Below, in pieces: positions 42,775-53,875 of a stretch of 64,000 bases of DNA. Both the position numbers and the translations under genes were made by a program. The notes beneath the pieces were generated by a model that did no database searches, was not told the DNA's origin, and saw only the letters and a list, made by a program, of their open reading frames with translations. Within the stretch, counting starts at the first letter, position 1, and the number at the start of each line of letters is the position of its first letter. This DNA comes from Vandiemenella viatica (lineage: Eukaryota > Arthropoda > Insecta > Orthoptera > Morabidae), in contig CM061914.1 in assembly GCA_031002005.1 (NCBI GenBank), positions 189,118,685-189,182,684 on the forward strand. Reading direction: 5' to 3'.

Positions 42775-43505
42775 CTCCTTTCCTCTTCCAACCTACTGTT
42801 GCCTTGAACTAATTTTTACTTCAAATTCCTTCAGAGTTTTTGGTAAATTATTCATCACCCCTCATGGCAATTTCATAACATCCATTCCATTGAAAGAAAT
42901 TTTTCCCACACCCTCATGCCTGAAATCAAGTGCCAGCTTGTGGTCATGGTCATGTTTACCCTTCCAAGCACCTCTCTTAATTTTCCCACCAATATCTTTC
43001 CATGTTTCACCACCTATATAGGCCTTGTACACTCCCATGAGTCTCTTCACCCCCCTTCTATCCTCCAATGAATCCCATTCTATCATATTAATTACAGATT
43101 GTGTTCTGTGGTAATTTACAAAGACCAATCTGGCAGCCCTCCTCTGCACCCCCTCCAACTCCTGTATTTTATACCCAATATGTGGATCCCAAACTGCACC
43201 ACCATATTCCAGTAGTGCTCTGTCCAATGTTTTGTACCCAAATTCCCTCAGTTCTGAACCCTTTTCTTACTATCTGTCCAATGTATCCTTACCAGTTAAG
43301 TTTTCTGTTAAATGTTATGCCGAGGTATTTATATTTCGAGTCTTCAATAAGAAGTTCCTTCCACACTTTATAGTCATAATCAAATATTAGTTTTTTATCT
43401 GTGTACCTAATAAGCTGGCTCTTCTTTGCATTTATCTTGATCCCATGTTGACTCACCGAGCTGGTTATCCTTTCTAGATCAACCTGCAGCTGTCTACAGT
43501 CTTAA
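42775..43505 (-). mobile_element. LINE-A 3' end
   Basis: Minus-strand frame 43227-42862: DRALLEYGGAVWDPHIGYKI, then VQRRAARLVFVNYHRTQ, RRGVKRLMGVYKAYIGGETW and LDFRHEGVGK. Upstream, decayed codons extend to about 43505, including the KYLGI/FNRKL region. Frameshifted near 43230. Confidence 0.87.
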
Positions 43506-44613
43506 TTGCTATATCTCGAAAACCGCTTAACTGAAACGAGAGGGTGGGTTACCAATGAATAGAACACAAGTGTCCGTATGGTTTACATTAAACCAAAGCT
43601 ACCGGCACTTCAAAACACACATTTGGTGACGTCATGTCAAGTATAGCTCTGTTAACTGCTATTGAGATGGCGCCGCGTTCCAGTTTGCGCTTCGTGAACC
43701 TCACTAACGGTCCTTTGAGCAGCTTAGGGGGCGTTAATTAATTACGTGAGTGAAGTATGGGGGTGGGGTCAGCGAAATCTCACCAAGGTGTGGGGGAGGA
43801 GGGCTACAGAAATCTCACACGAGCTTTTGAAATTCTTGAAGGACAGTAGAACTTTAAAAAAAAACACGAGGAAGATCTACAGTGGGGAGGGGGAACCGTC
43901 AAAATCTTCCGTCGGGGGGGGGGGGGGCTGAGAGGGGTTCGGACCAGATTTCACTAAATCTCACCAGAAAAGGGGGGTCCGGAATTCCGGATAAACACCA
44001 CACGTATTTAATGACGCCCCCTCATGAATATTGAACATTGTGAAGGGGATTACTAACTACCATTGGATATGTAATTGTGTACCACGGAGCCAAATTTGTA
44101 AAAGTTTGGTATACTTTCTTATAAAAATACCAGGTGCTAAGAAGAAAATCATCGCGACATTAAGTGTAAATGATTCGGAAGGCGGCTCATAACTTCTAAC
44201 AAGCACACAGTGTTTCGGCTTTAAAGATTAAGAAAGAAATTGGCAAAAGAAAATTCGCCAGTAAAAAATTTACTTACGAAAGGAGAAATAAAAATTGGAC
44301 TACTGCCGACGTAAACCTATCTATGTATCGTATAACTCGAAAGGCAAAGAAAATGCAAGAAAATGAAGTAACAATGGATCTTTACTAGCATGCACATTTT
44401 GTGGACTTGCATCAATGTATAGCTCATGAACTCCAGATCTAGAAAATCAAAAGAGTATCAATTAATTGAAACTACGAAAATAACAACGCCTGCTGCTGGA
44501 CTGCTACCTATAACTATTTTTAGCTATACTTCTATACCCTTTTCTCGGTATCTCAGCGAACTGGTTGTTCCTTTTTCTTTCTTTTCGATTATGAACGAAG
44601 ATATGTGTGTAAA
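43506..44613. other. Unassigned DNA with a G-rich block
   Basis: 43740-43990 is strongly G-rich on the plus strand (runs up to 15 G near 43913-43927). No element ends identified. Confidence 0.4.
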
Positions 44614-44855
44614 CATATTCGCCGGGAAGGGGGTCAAAGGGGGTGCAGTTGCACCCTCCTGGTATGAAAGAAAATACACAGAAAAATATTAAGAAACAAA
44701 AATTTTATTATTAAATTCACTGTGTGAATAATAACGTCCAAATTAATTTAACACCTTGTCAATAAATTCAGTATCATTAGTTATTAAGTGTTAAATATAA
44801 TGTGTAAAAAAGATACAGACGCACCTCCCTTAAAGTGAGTCTTCCGGCGCCCATG
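44614..44855. mobile_element. Short hAT-type MITE with perfect 8-bp duplication
   Basis: 242 bp. The termini are CATATTCGCCGGGAAG and the complement of TCTTCCGGCGCCCATG. Duplication TGTGTAAA at 44606-44613 and 44856-44863. The terminus resembles that of 8746-9232 (CATGGGCG), so they may share a transposase source. Confidence 0.83.
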
Positions 44856-44939
44856 TGTGTAAAAATAACTAAACTACGCCCATCAGTTATTGAAAATGTA
44901 GCACTTGGCATATGTATGTCTGATTCCTTTTCCAGTTGT

Positions 44940-45116
44940 CTTTTTTTTTTTTTTTTTTTTTTTTTACTTACAACTTTTCGCGTTAGTGACGTCGACTTCA
45001 AAATGAGTGTGAGAGAATGGTGGGAAGGAACTGAAAGGGCAGGCGGACATTCGATCTCTCGTCCTCCCGAATACCAAACCCAAACATTACCATTCAGCCG
45101 CCAAGCTCGGTTCCAC
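44940..45116 (-). mobile_element. Degenerate SINE subfamily i with internal deletion
   Basis: About 25 T, then TACTTACAACTTTTCGCG and GACGTCGACTTC (tail), GGAAGGAAC (body), TCGTCCTCCCGAATACC (B-box side) and AGCCGCCAAGCTCGGTT (head). Much of the body is missing. Confidence 0.68.
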
Positions 45117-45142
45117 GCTTCTTGCTTCTCTTGTGGATGAAT

Positions 45143-45160
45143 AGGTTAGGTTAGGTTAGG
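45143..45160 (+). repeat. Interstitial TTAGG (insect telomere-type) repeat
   Basis: GGTTAGGTTAGGTTAGG: about 3.5 units of TTAGG. Too short to be a telomere. Confidence 0.85.
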
Positions 45161-45262
45161 TGTTCGCCCAAAATATGGTATCATCACTGTCTTCGGTCTT
45201 GGTAAGTGATGGGTTATCCTTCGTTGTTTTTATAATACTATAGGGAATTGTCATTACCTTTA

Positions 45263-45264
<2 letters not shown>

Positions 45265-45303
<39 letters not shown>
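45265..45303. repeat. (TA)n microsatellite
   Basis: About 39 bases of pure TA. Confidence 0.95.
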
Positions 45304-45311
<8 letters not shown>

Positions 45312-45990
45312 TGTCTAAGTAGTTAGATATATGACATAAATGTTTAAAAGAATATTTTGGTCTAATAATTAGCTATGTAATTAGCCTCCGTTTCTCCCCA
45401 CTGAACTCGGTGACAGAAATCTGGTTTTAAATTAATACCGCTTTTTTAGGTTTCGTCCTTGATTATAAGTAAACAATTATTTTTTCACAATTTCCAATAT
45501 TTTGTCAGCACTACAGGGTTTTTATCTATCCTTACACCATTTAATTGGTTTAATACCACAGTTGAAAGTAAATTACATTTAAATGAAGTCAATTATCTTT
45601 CAAATGCCAACTCAAACAGTTTATTAATCTTTCACAATAACAATTACTGTTCACTTATCTTTTGGTATCCCGTTTACAAACATTATTCTATTTTAATACA
45701 ATGGTTACAGTTCATTGCTTCGTAAGTCATATTTTGTATCAACTGCACATTCATAACCAGAGATCTTCTTTTTTCAGGCTCGACGATTTCTGACCTTGAT
45801 ACTTAAATGTCCAAAGTTACTGTACATCTTCGTAATTACTTAAAAACAAAAATATTCTTATGATAACAAACTTCACAATTCGTAAGATTGTGTACCTCAC
45901 ATGCTTATTAACCGTTCCACAACAAACCTGTAAATACATAGATAAGTAGTTTTCAACACTTTCCATCTCATAATTTTATATCACTAAATC
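45304..45990. other. Unassigned AT-rich DNA
   Basis: No feature recognised. Confidence 0.3.
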
Positions 45991-45994
45991 TTTC

Positions 45995-46742
45995 TCGCAG
46001 AGAAGTTGGCCTTTATATAAACCTGTCAAAAACCAAAATCGTGCAAAACAAATGGATAGAAAAAGACAGAGACAAGGCAGACACGAAAGAAACTGGTATT
46101 GAGTCTGTACATAAGTACATCTATCTTCTCCAACTGATCAATATGAATGGCGACTCAAAGCCTGAGATCTACAGACGCATAAATCTAGGCTGGAGAGCAT
46201 ACGGAAGAAAATCCGTATTTTTTGAATTGAACATACCAGTACATCTTAAAAAACATGTATTTGAACAATGTGTATTACCGGACATCACATATGCCTGCCA
46301 GACTTGGGCCCTAAATAGTCACACGAAGCAAAAACTGAGAACTGCCCAGCGAAGTATGGAAAGAACAATGCTAGGGTTTACAAGAAGAGACAGGGAAAGG
46401 GCCGTGCACATCCGTTCAATAACTAAAGTAACAGACATCTTAAAAAGAGTCATGACCCAAAAATGGCAATGGGCTGGTCATACTTCCCGCAAAAGAGACG
46501 ACAGATGGACTACGGCAGTACTGGATTGGATACCGAGAAACCTGAAGAGAGCAAGAGGAAGACCCCCGGATCAGACATACGTCGAGTTACAGGCGTGAAC
46601 TGGAAGAGAGTTGCTCAAGATCGGTCAGCCTGGAAGGAACTACAACAAAATTAAGCAGCATTAAATTGTAATATATAGCTCATCTGACTCAAAGAGGCTA
46701 CATCCTGAAACAAGGATTGACAAAGCTGTATAAATAAATAAA
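45995..46742 (+). mobile_element. LINE-E 3' end
   Basis: Frame 46041-46598: TGIESVHKYIYLLQLINMNG, RRINLGWRAYGRK, FEQCVLPDITYACQTWALNS, TRRDRERAVHIRSITKVTDI and LDWIPRNLKRARGRPPD. A small deletion at about 46573 shifts the frame; it resumes DIRRVTGVNWKRVAQDRSAW, ending at 46653. The tail GAGGCTACATCCTGAAAC ends in TAAATAAATAAAT (46742). 5'-truncated; clearly the same lineage as 23815-24370. Confidence 0.9.
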
Positions 46743-46840
46743 TCTTACTATATGTTAGACATAGTCATAAATCATATGGATTACCGTCAGATAAATAAAT
46801 GAACAGTAACTATTTCTCAAGCAACATTTATTTTCAGACG

Positions 46841-46871
46841 CGTTTCGCCGGTATGATTAGGGCTTCCTCAG
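46841..46871 (-). ncRNA. Hammerhead-like motif 5 (single)
   Basis: Minus strand: CTGAGGA (46871-46865), one A, a weak stem II (GCC/GGC), GAAACG (46846-46841), then CGTC, so ACG/CGT plus a GUC triplet is possible. Lower quality than motifs 1 and 3. Confidence 0.4.
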
Positions 46872-48539
46872 TGTGGACTGTTACACGTCGGTCCGGAAGG
46901 CAGAAGACACCGAACCATCTGCGTACGAGAAACAAATAGTACAGCGAAGTTTTCAATAAATAAAGGAGATGGGAGGTTGAATCGAATCGATACGTGTACC
47001 AACAACTCTGCACTGATCATGACTCACTAAACAACGTCGAAACGAGTCTAGATATGAACATTACGTCAAAAATACTTGTTAATACAACGCACTAATTTAA
47101 AATCGTTTAAGAAGCAACTGCAGAAAAAATTTGCCATCGTTTAATTTATCAGTAGGGTACGGATCTTTAGGACAAGTCGTATTTTTTTCCTGCTTCTTTT
47201 TTAGCTGAAATGATGAATTAAACACTGATTCAACGTTTCTTATTGTATTTAAATGTAAGTTACATAGCATATAAATGCATTTTCAAACCATTTTCCTAGT
47301 TTTGACCATATGTCGATAAAATGTATGGTCATATTTTGAGGAAAAATCTGGTAGTTTTTTAATAGTACCGGGAATTAATTAGCTATAGATGAAAAGAAAT
47401 TAAGATAATTATTCACAGAACTGTACTTCTGCTATACAGGTGGGGGAAAAAAACAAAAGTAATTGTCACTTAATTGGTCAGAATTCACCAGTCAAGAATT
47501 AAGGTTATACATTATTGTCACTCTCTAAACGTAATGTTCCGCCCGCCTTTTAATCTCGACATTGCAGCAGCATCATGCCTGTGTCGATCCGCGTCAATCA
47601 ATATCTCAATGAAATATCCTCAGTCATCATTAATTCTGCAGTGGATCAGTGAGTAGACGTAGACCTACTGCCATACCGAAAATAAAATTTTCTGGAAGTG
47701 CGAAGTTATGTAAAGAGGGGTATTTTAGTACAGATGAAAGAGTTCTATTGTGTAAATTATCTCAAATTAAAAGAAAATGATTTAAATTTTAATTTACCAA
47801 TGATGCACGGAAGTATATTATGCTGTCTATATGAGGGCGACACTACTAGATAAAATAAATTATATATAATTGAGTATGTTTCAATGTTTCGTAAACTTAA
47901 ATGTTTGGTCATATTTTGTCATTTTTAGGTCATATTTACCTATTTTTAAGGTCATATTTGACCTCATATTTCTCTATTTTTTTTATCATAAAGATCCGAA
48001 ACCTATTTATCATAACATTTTGTAAATGTAGCTGCAGAATAATAGAAGAATGGAAACACTTGAAGGCGAGTTGTCAAAGTGACCTTGGTGCTTGCTGTAT
48101 TGCGAGAGAGACTGCATCAGCCAGCCTGATGAGTTCACCTTCAGGAGAGCAATTACTCCGCTTCCTAAAGAAGAACACACGTGAGGCAACAGACACGCTG
48201 ACACACTTTCTGTGTCACGCGCACGGCAAAACACACCGCCGCCTCCATACACACTGGCGCCAGCATTCCGTTTCCTTTTAAAATCGATTTGCCAGGTATC
48301 CTCTTGAATTAAATGCTCTGAAACTGCAGACTGCGCCCACCTCAATAGATCGGCAATCTTCGCCGAGTCTCGATAATGCACGAAGTGTTAGTTAAATTGA
48401 CTGCCACCACAACGCTGCTTGGCTAACAGGAATTTTTCAGATAAATAACTCAATTTGATTTTATTTGCTAAAAATAAATGTAAATTTCAAATAAATAATC
48501 GAATTTGATTACATTTGCACTTACTTTGTTAAAAGAAAC
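46872..48539. other. Unassigned DNA
   Basis: Nothing recognised. Near 47330-47420 and 47890-47975 the phrase GGTCATATTT recurs several times, a loose short repeat. A 126-codon ORF (47901-48281) has no recognised domain. Confidence 0.35.
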
Positions 48540-49025
48540 TCTAACTGCGATCCTGGCTGAAATGCAGTTGTTCTTTTGCGAAAGCCATCACCATCTTCAT
48601 CCGTCAACAGTTTCCCAGGTGCGGTGTATGAGTGCTCGCCACCTTTGTCTGTTTCCTCTTCTTGGACTCTAGACCATGATGCACCTCTCTCCTGTAGGCT
48701 CAGTTTCACGAGATTAGTCCATCTCCTTCTTGACCGGCCTCTTGGTATTTTACCCTTCAGTTATTTTCCCAGCCATATCCTCGCTGTTCTTATTGGGTCC
48801 ATCCCCTTGACGTGTCCCAGCCATCGTAATCTTCATTTGGCAATTTTCCTCGAATGTTTTCGTTGACTGGGATCTTTTTACGGATCACTTCATTCCTGAT
48901 CTTGTCTCTTCTGGTTTTCTGTACCATTGATCTCAGGAACTTCATCTCTGCCGCCTGGAGTCTGTTTTCATCTCTGTTGGTAGTGGTACATACTTCCAGG
49001 CTGTGCGTTGTAATGCGTAAGAAGT
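48540..49025 (-). mobile_element. LINE-F RT C-terminal remnant
   Basis: Minus-strand frames read HSLEVCTTTNRDENRLQAAE, MKFLRSMVQKTRRDKIRNEV, then WDTSRGWTQ (normally GHVKRMDP). Typical end of a LINE ORF2; many stops. Shares its last part with 49786-49975. Confidence 0.78.
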
Positions 49026-49030
49026 ATGAA

Positions 49031-49555
49031 TTATACAGTGACTGACGGAAATAAAAAATGTCCAGTGTTTGTATTATTAAAAGGCATAAAAATTTCCCAA
49101 TGGCAATGAGGAAAGATATGGAATGTTACCATCCCTTTTAATATAGTTAAAAAAAAGTAGTAACGGAATTTCGATAACACACGAACTAGTTCAAGGCTGT
49201 AAAAGCGAAGCAGGTAGTACAAATGTATGTATGTAGAAACTGTGAAAATATTAACCCATGTATTGTAAATCCCAGTAGATCTGTATCTTAAAAAATTGTT
49301 GTTAGAAATTCATTGTAATACAACCTGATGTAATGTGATCATGTATTCACTAACCGACAAACAAATGTAAGCTCGCACTGTAATTGTCAAAAAACTACCA
49401 ATATAAATATTGTTATTCATTTACTGACTGACTCGTCTGTAACGTATACTGTTTAATATTTAATAACTTATCATTTCGTATCAGTTACCAATTAGCTAAG
49501 TGAAGCGGAAAAATATGCTAATTGCTTACATAAAATTTTCTTAGACTGTAAAATT
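49031..49555. other. Unassigned AT-rich DNA
   Basis: Nothing recognised. Confidence 0.3.
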
Positions 49556-49559
49556 GTTG

Positions 49560-49785
49560 TTTTTTTTTAACTGCTTAACATCTCCTATAACAACTAGGTC
49601 TTTAGAGACGGGAAAGAATGGGGGGCAAGGAATGGGAAGGAATTCGGCCATCGCCATTTGAAGGAACCATCCCGGCATTCACCTGGAGTGATTTGGGGAA
49701 ACCATGGATGCCCGGACGGGGATTTGAACCACCGTCCTCCCGAATGCGACGCCAGAACGCTAACCGTTACACCACCACCCTCGGT
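49560..49785 (-). mobile_element. tRNA-headed SINE, subfamily ii (copy I)
   Basis: Minus-strand copy from poly-T and AACTGCTTAACATCTCC to ACCACCACCCTCGGT. A short internal deletion removes AAAACCCAAATCT. It lies against the LINE-F codons for WPDLVKL. Confidence 0.9.
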
Positions 49786-49975
49786 CAGTTTAACTAGATC
49801 AGGCCATCTCCTTCTTGGCCGGCCTCTTTGTCTTTTACACTTCAGTTCTTTTTCCAGCCATATCCTCGCTGTTCTTGTTGGGTCCATCCGCTTGACATGT
49901 CCCAGCCATCACAATATTGCTTTAGCATATTTTTTTCTTGAAGAGTTTCACTGACTGGGATCCGTTTACGGAACT
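49786..49975 (-). mobile_element. LINE-F C-terminal fragment
   Basis: Minus-strand codons MDPTRTARIWLEKELKCKRQ then RGRPRRRWPDLVKL, upstream of which VNETL and KKNML-like codons remain. Cut off on the left by the SINE. Confidence 0.82.
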
Positions 49976-50495
49976 AACAGTAAAAATATACGAAAAATTA
50001 TAATGCAAGCCAGAGATAAAAAAAACAATGCAGTGCGACGTTCGTTTAAATTAGTATGCTGCTTTTTGTTTATTTTCTATGAACAGATGAAATTCTTGTT
50101 ATGAGTAGAGCTTCCTATGTTTCCGCTGTATTGTCTGAAGCAATTAAAGCATCCAAGTAACAATACAACCCAAGAACTTTTTTGACAAGCGAAAACAAAC
50201 AGGTGACTGTATTCATATCTCAGAGAATATCTACACGAAAATACATAATTGTTTTAGATTTTATTTGCGATTATAATTATCAAAAAAGATGAGCTAAAAG
50301 GCAATTGTCCGTTGTGTAAAAAATTTAAAAAATATATAATTCGAAGTTGGTTCAAATCTACAGGTTGCTATTTGTTTATTAACGGTAATTAAATCCACAA
50401 ATCCACGTAATGATCTATTCTCTGTAGAAGTTACTAGAACCATGTGCAACATAACCCGATAATTCTAAGATAATAAGTAAGAAACAGGGATTTTT
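49976..50495. other. Unassigned AT-rich DNA
   Basis: Nothing recognised. Confidence 0.3.
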
Positions 50496-50499
50496 TTTT

Positions 50500-51030
50500 T
50501 CTGTCGTCAGTCTTTAGACTGGTTTGATGCAATCCTCCATCCCTTCCTATCCTGTGCTAACCTCTTCATTTCTACATACCCCTTACAACCCACGTCCTCA
50601 ATTATCTGCTTCATATATTCTAATCTGTGTCTTCCTCTACAGTTCTTACCTTCCACTAACAAATTAACCAATCCAGCATGTCTCAAAATATGACCTACCA
50701 GCCTGTCTCTTCTTCCATAAATTTCTTTTCTCATCCATCATTTTCAAAACTCGTTCATTTCTTACTTTGTCTGTCCACCTAATTTTCAGCATTCTTCTGT
50801 AGCACCACATTTCAAATGCTTCAAGTTTCTTTCTTTCCGGTATTCCTAAAGTCCATGTTTCGCTACCGTAAAGTACTGTGCTCCACACAAACAGTTTTAA
50901 AAACTTCTTTCTAATTCCTTGATCAATATTTGACACTAATAGGTTTCTCTTTTTCAAGAAGGCTCTTTTTGCTAGAGCTATTCTGCTTTTAACTTCATTC
51001 CTGCTTCGGCCATCGGTTAGAATTTCTTAA
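50500..51030 (-). mobile_element. LINE-D 3' end
   Basis: Minus-strand frame 50957-50664: KKRNLLVSNIDQGIRKKFLK, STVLYGSETWTLGIPERKKL, MWCYRRMLKIRWTDKVRNER. It continues in another frame (50734-50507): GHILRHAGLVNLLVEGKNCR, EYMKQIIEDVGCKGYVEMKR and RIASNQSKD. Closest to the copy at 11540. Confidence 0.88.
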
Positions 51031-51034
51031 CTAA

Positions 51035-51260
51035 TCGATAAAAATTGCGCACGCTCCGGTGGCAATCTCCCTACATACCATTCTCTCTCATTTCATCTAT
51101 CCACCTACTTTTGCTTTAAATTCTTTCAGTGTCACTTAGTAATTTATTCCAATCCCTCACACGATTTCCACGAAAGAAAATTTTCCCACACCCTTATGAC
51201 TGAAATAAAATGCCAACTTGTGGTCATGGTCACCTTTACCCTTCCAAACACCTCCAACAG
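51035..51260 (-). mobile_element. LINE-A 3' tail fragment
   Basis: GCGCACGCTCCGGTGGCAATC at the left matches 59305 (GCGCACGCTTCGGTGGCAAT). It then covers the last about 30 codons (ACTTGTGGTCATGGTCACC). Adjacent to LINE-D. Confidence 0.8.
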
Positions 51261-51349
51261 TTGGAGATAATTTACCGGAAACGGAGACGATCACGAAATA
51301 CATCAATAAAATAAATCATCTTTATTTGGCTTTAAAAATACAATTCCTT

Positions 51350-51523
51350 CCCCGCCCGGGCATCCAGATTTGGGTTTTCCATGGTTTCCCAAATCACTCC
51401 AGGAAATTCCGGGATGCTTCCTTCAAACGGCCATGGCCGAATTCCTTCCCATTCGTTGCCCTCCATCCTTTCCCGTCTCTAAAGACCTCGCTGTTAGAGA
51501 GACGTTATGCAGATAAAAAAAAA
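51350..51523 (+). mobile_element. tRNA-headed SINE, subfamily ii (copy J), head missing
   Basis: It begins within CCGGGCATCCAGATTTGGG, directly after CTTCCCCGC, and ends GTTAGAGAGACGTTATGCAG then A-rich. The head with both promoter boxes is lost. Confidence 0.88.
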
Positions 51524-51879
51524 TCCTTAGAAAAAATAATAAAAGTGTCGATTATTTTCGGAGGTGTTCGTGGAAGTAATTGGACGTGGAATAAACTGAA
51601 GGCTAGGATAAAAACATTAAAACACGAGCAGGAGATGCACTGTTGATCTTCTTGCTGCGAATATGAGTTAATGCGTATTTTGTTTACGTGCCATTAACTG
51701 TTGTGGAAGAAGCAGCGAAAAAGCGAGGGGTGAATCGGGATTTTACTGTGTATAAAGGTACGTTTCTATCACAAATATTGAAGTGATTATCAGTATGCAC
51801 TAGCAACGAATGCTGTCCGTGTAATGGAATTGACACTGGTCAGCGAAAACACCATTTATAGTGTGTTGGTCGCTCATTG
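51524..51879. other. Unassigned DNA
   Basis: Nothing recognised. Confidence 0.3.
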
Positions 51880-52262
51880 GAGCGTGATACGGCAGCGATT
51901 CGGCGTGGCATGGATTCAGAAAGTCCTTGTTAGGTTTCCGGAGTTGTCTGGCACCAGATGTCTACCCACAGGTCACGCAAGTCCCTTAAATTACAGGCCG
52001 GTGGTTTGTGGGCGCGGCTGCTGGGAACGAGCATCTCGGAAACGGCGAGGCTGGTAGGCTGTTCGCGTGCTACAGTGGTGAGCATCTATGCAGTATGGTT
52101 GAATGACGGTGAAACCACGACTGGGTGACAAGGTGGTGGACGTCCACGCTTCATCACAGAACATGGAGGTCGGAGGCTTGCCCGCTCTGTATAGGCGGCG
52201 ATATGTGGCAGATATGACAGCAGAGTGTGCTCCGAAACACTTGTGCCTGCACCAGCATCGTA
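51880..52262. mobile_element. Rearranged Tc1 derivative, copy 2
   Basis: Same architecture as 2490-3172. The C-terminal part is on the minus strand (51893-51995, codons for CVDIWCQTTPET and ESMPRR), then the N-terminal helix-turn-helix on the plus strand (about 51998-52200: ERASRKRRGW in the shifted frame, GGRPRFIT...). The junction CCCTTAAATTAC..GCCGGT.GTTTGTGGGCGCGGC is shared with copy 1. No transposase core; terminal repeats not found. Confidence 0.82.
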
Positions 52263-52734
52263 TAGTCTCCGATTGAGTACATAACAATGTGGATATTAAT
52301 TTATATGATGAGTGAATAGTTTCTAGTCACCATTTCAGTGAGTTTCGTAATCTCGGTCCTGTAACTTGTCGTCATTCAGACACCTGTGGCCGTCTCCAGA
52401 GCCCAGCGGGAGGCGGTGAGCGCTGTCATTTGCGTAGTTTGCGCCTGACTGCGAAGGCCACCAAACGCCATCGCAAACTTTGATATTAATCAGAGCAGTG
52501 CGGTGAACAGCTCCCGGCGTCGGCAGCAATATCGCAGCAGTGGAGGAATGCAGCACATAGCGCCACACACAACACTGTACAGCCACCGAGCCTCTGGTCT
52601 CGCTGTAACAGTCCCTCAATCACTCCACCATTCACGTCGGCTGGAGGGCATACGGTGCTTCGGTACATAACTGTAGTTCAGAGTGCCTGAACAATACGAA
52701 GGGAATTATCTTATGTGTCTAAAAGAGCAATTCT
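52263..52734. other. Unassigned, rather GC-rich DNA
   Basis: 52360-52660 is richer in GC and CpG than its surroundings. Two short minus-strand ORFs have no recognised family. Confidence 0.35.
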
Positions 52735-52960
52735 TGTTATCTCGGAAACGGCAATAACGATTTGGGTGATATTTTATCTTTAGATAACGTTTTGTGAACA
52801 GGTTTCTTCATTGCAAAAAAGCTATTTTAGAAATTGCGAACAATTATTGTTTTTGGTATCTATTAAACGGCTCTAACGCCATTTCGTACACGTTTCAGGT
52901 ACCAGAAAGCCTGCTGATAGTTAGTTTCTCTTTGGTTACAAAAAGGAACTCTTAAATCTT
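52735..52960 (+). repeat. Dispersed repeat with ATCTCGGAAACGG motif, copy 2
   Basis: TTATCTCGGAAACGGCAATAACG, GATAACGTTTTGTG, CTCTAACGCCATTTCGTAC and GGTACCAGAAAGCC, in the same order as the copies at 40025 and 53680. Confidence 0.6.
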
Positions 52961-53679
52961 TAAATCAACATTTCTTTTTTACTAGTTGACGCGTGCGAAC
53001 AGTATAGTGGTCAGTCACCGAATAGTAATATAATAATGTGGAAATAAGTAAATGCAAGTATTTATTAATGAAATGTATTTTATTCTGGAGAGTAGTAATC
53101 AATATCACTTTTTATTTGAAAAGTCGTTATATTTAAGTACTACATGATTAATTGTAAAACATTTAAAAAATCTATATTATAAAATATAGGCTTCATGATA
53201 TGATCTTTTTTCAATCTTCTTTATATTATAAAACTTCTTTGAAAACAATATTAACAGTTATGATCGTTGACGTTTTGACCATATGTGTGTTTAATACGAA
53301 AATAAATATTAACGAATCCCAAAACTCGTGAAAAAGGATGCCCATACGAAAAAACAGGTTCTGATAAAGAAAATCCTGTCTTTTGAAGCATCTGACCAAG
53401 TATTTTATTAACAACGAAGGTTACTTTTTTGGAAATTGTTTTCTTATCATTTGTAAAGGTGCAGTTGATCAGAAGATGTAATGTTGCTGTGAGGTATGAG
53501 CATATTTTTACCGCAGTAAATGAATTTAGCACTGATGATGTTCTCATCTAACTGAATTACCACAAATCTAGCACCGTTAATTAATCCCTGATTAGCATTA
53601 AGATTTAACGTAATAATAGCAGTTTTCTTTTAAATCAGATTATAAGGTAGTAAAGCAGACCAAGTCGTAAATAGCTCTA
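52961..53679. other. Unassigned AT-rich DNA
   Basis: Nothing recognised. Confidence 0.3.
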
Positions 53680-53875
53680 GTGATTTGGTAAAATTTGATA
53701 TGTAGATAACGTTTTGCTTTTGAAGTTTGTAACACGATTAAAAAAAAAAAAAAAAAAAGTCTTGTATTTGATATCTCGGAAACGGTTCTAACCTCATCTC
53801 GTAGAAATTTCAGGTGCCAGTAAGACTACTGATGTTAGTTAAGCTTCACTTTCGTTGGAGCAAGGAACAGTCCAC
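53680..53875 (+). repeat. Dispersed repeat with ATCTCGGAAACGG motif, copy 3
   Basis: GATAACGTTTTGC, an A-run (53738-53758), then GATATCTCGGAAACGGTTC, CTAACCTCATCTCGTAG and GGTGCCAGTAAG. Confidence 0.6.

Noticed and set aside
44777..45001. ORF with a poly-lysine tract
   Set aside because: Made by the poly-T tail of a degenerate SINE read in reverse.
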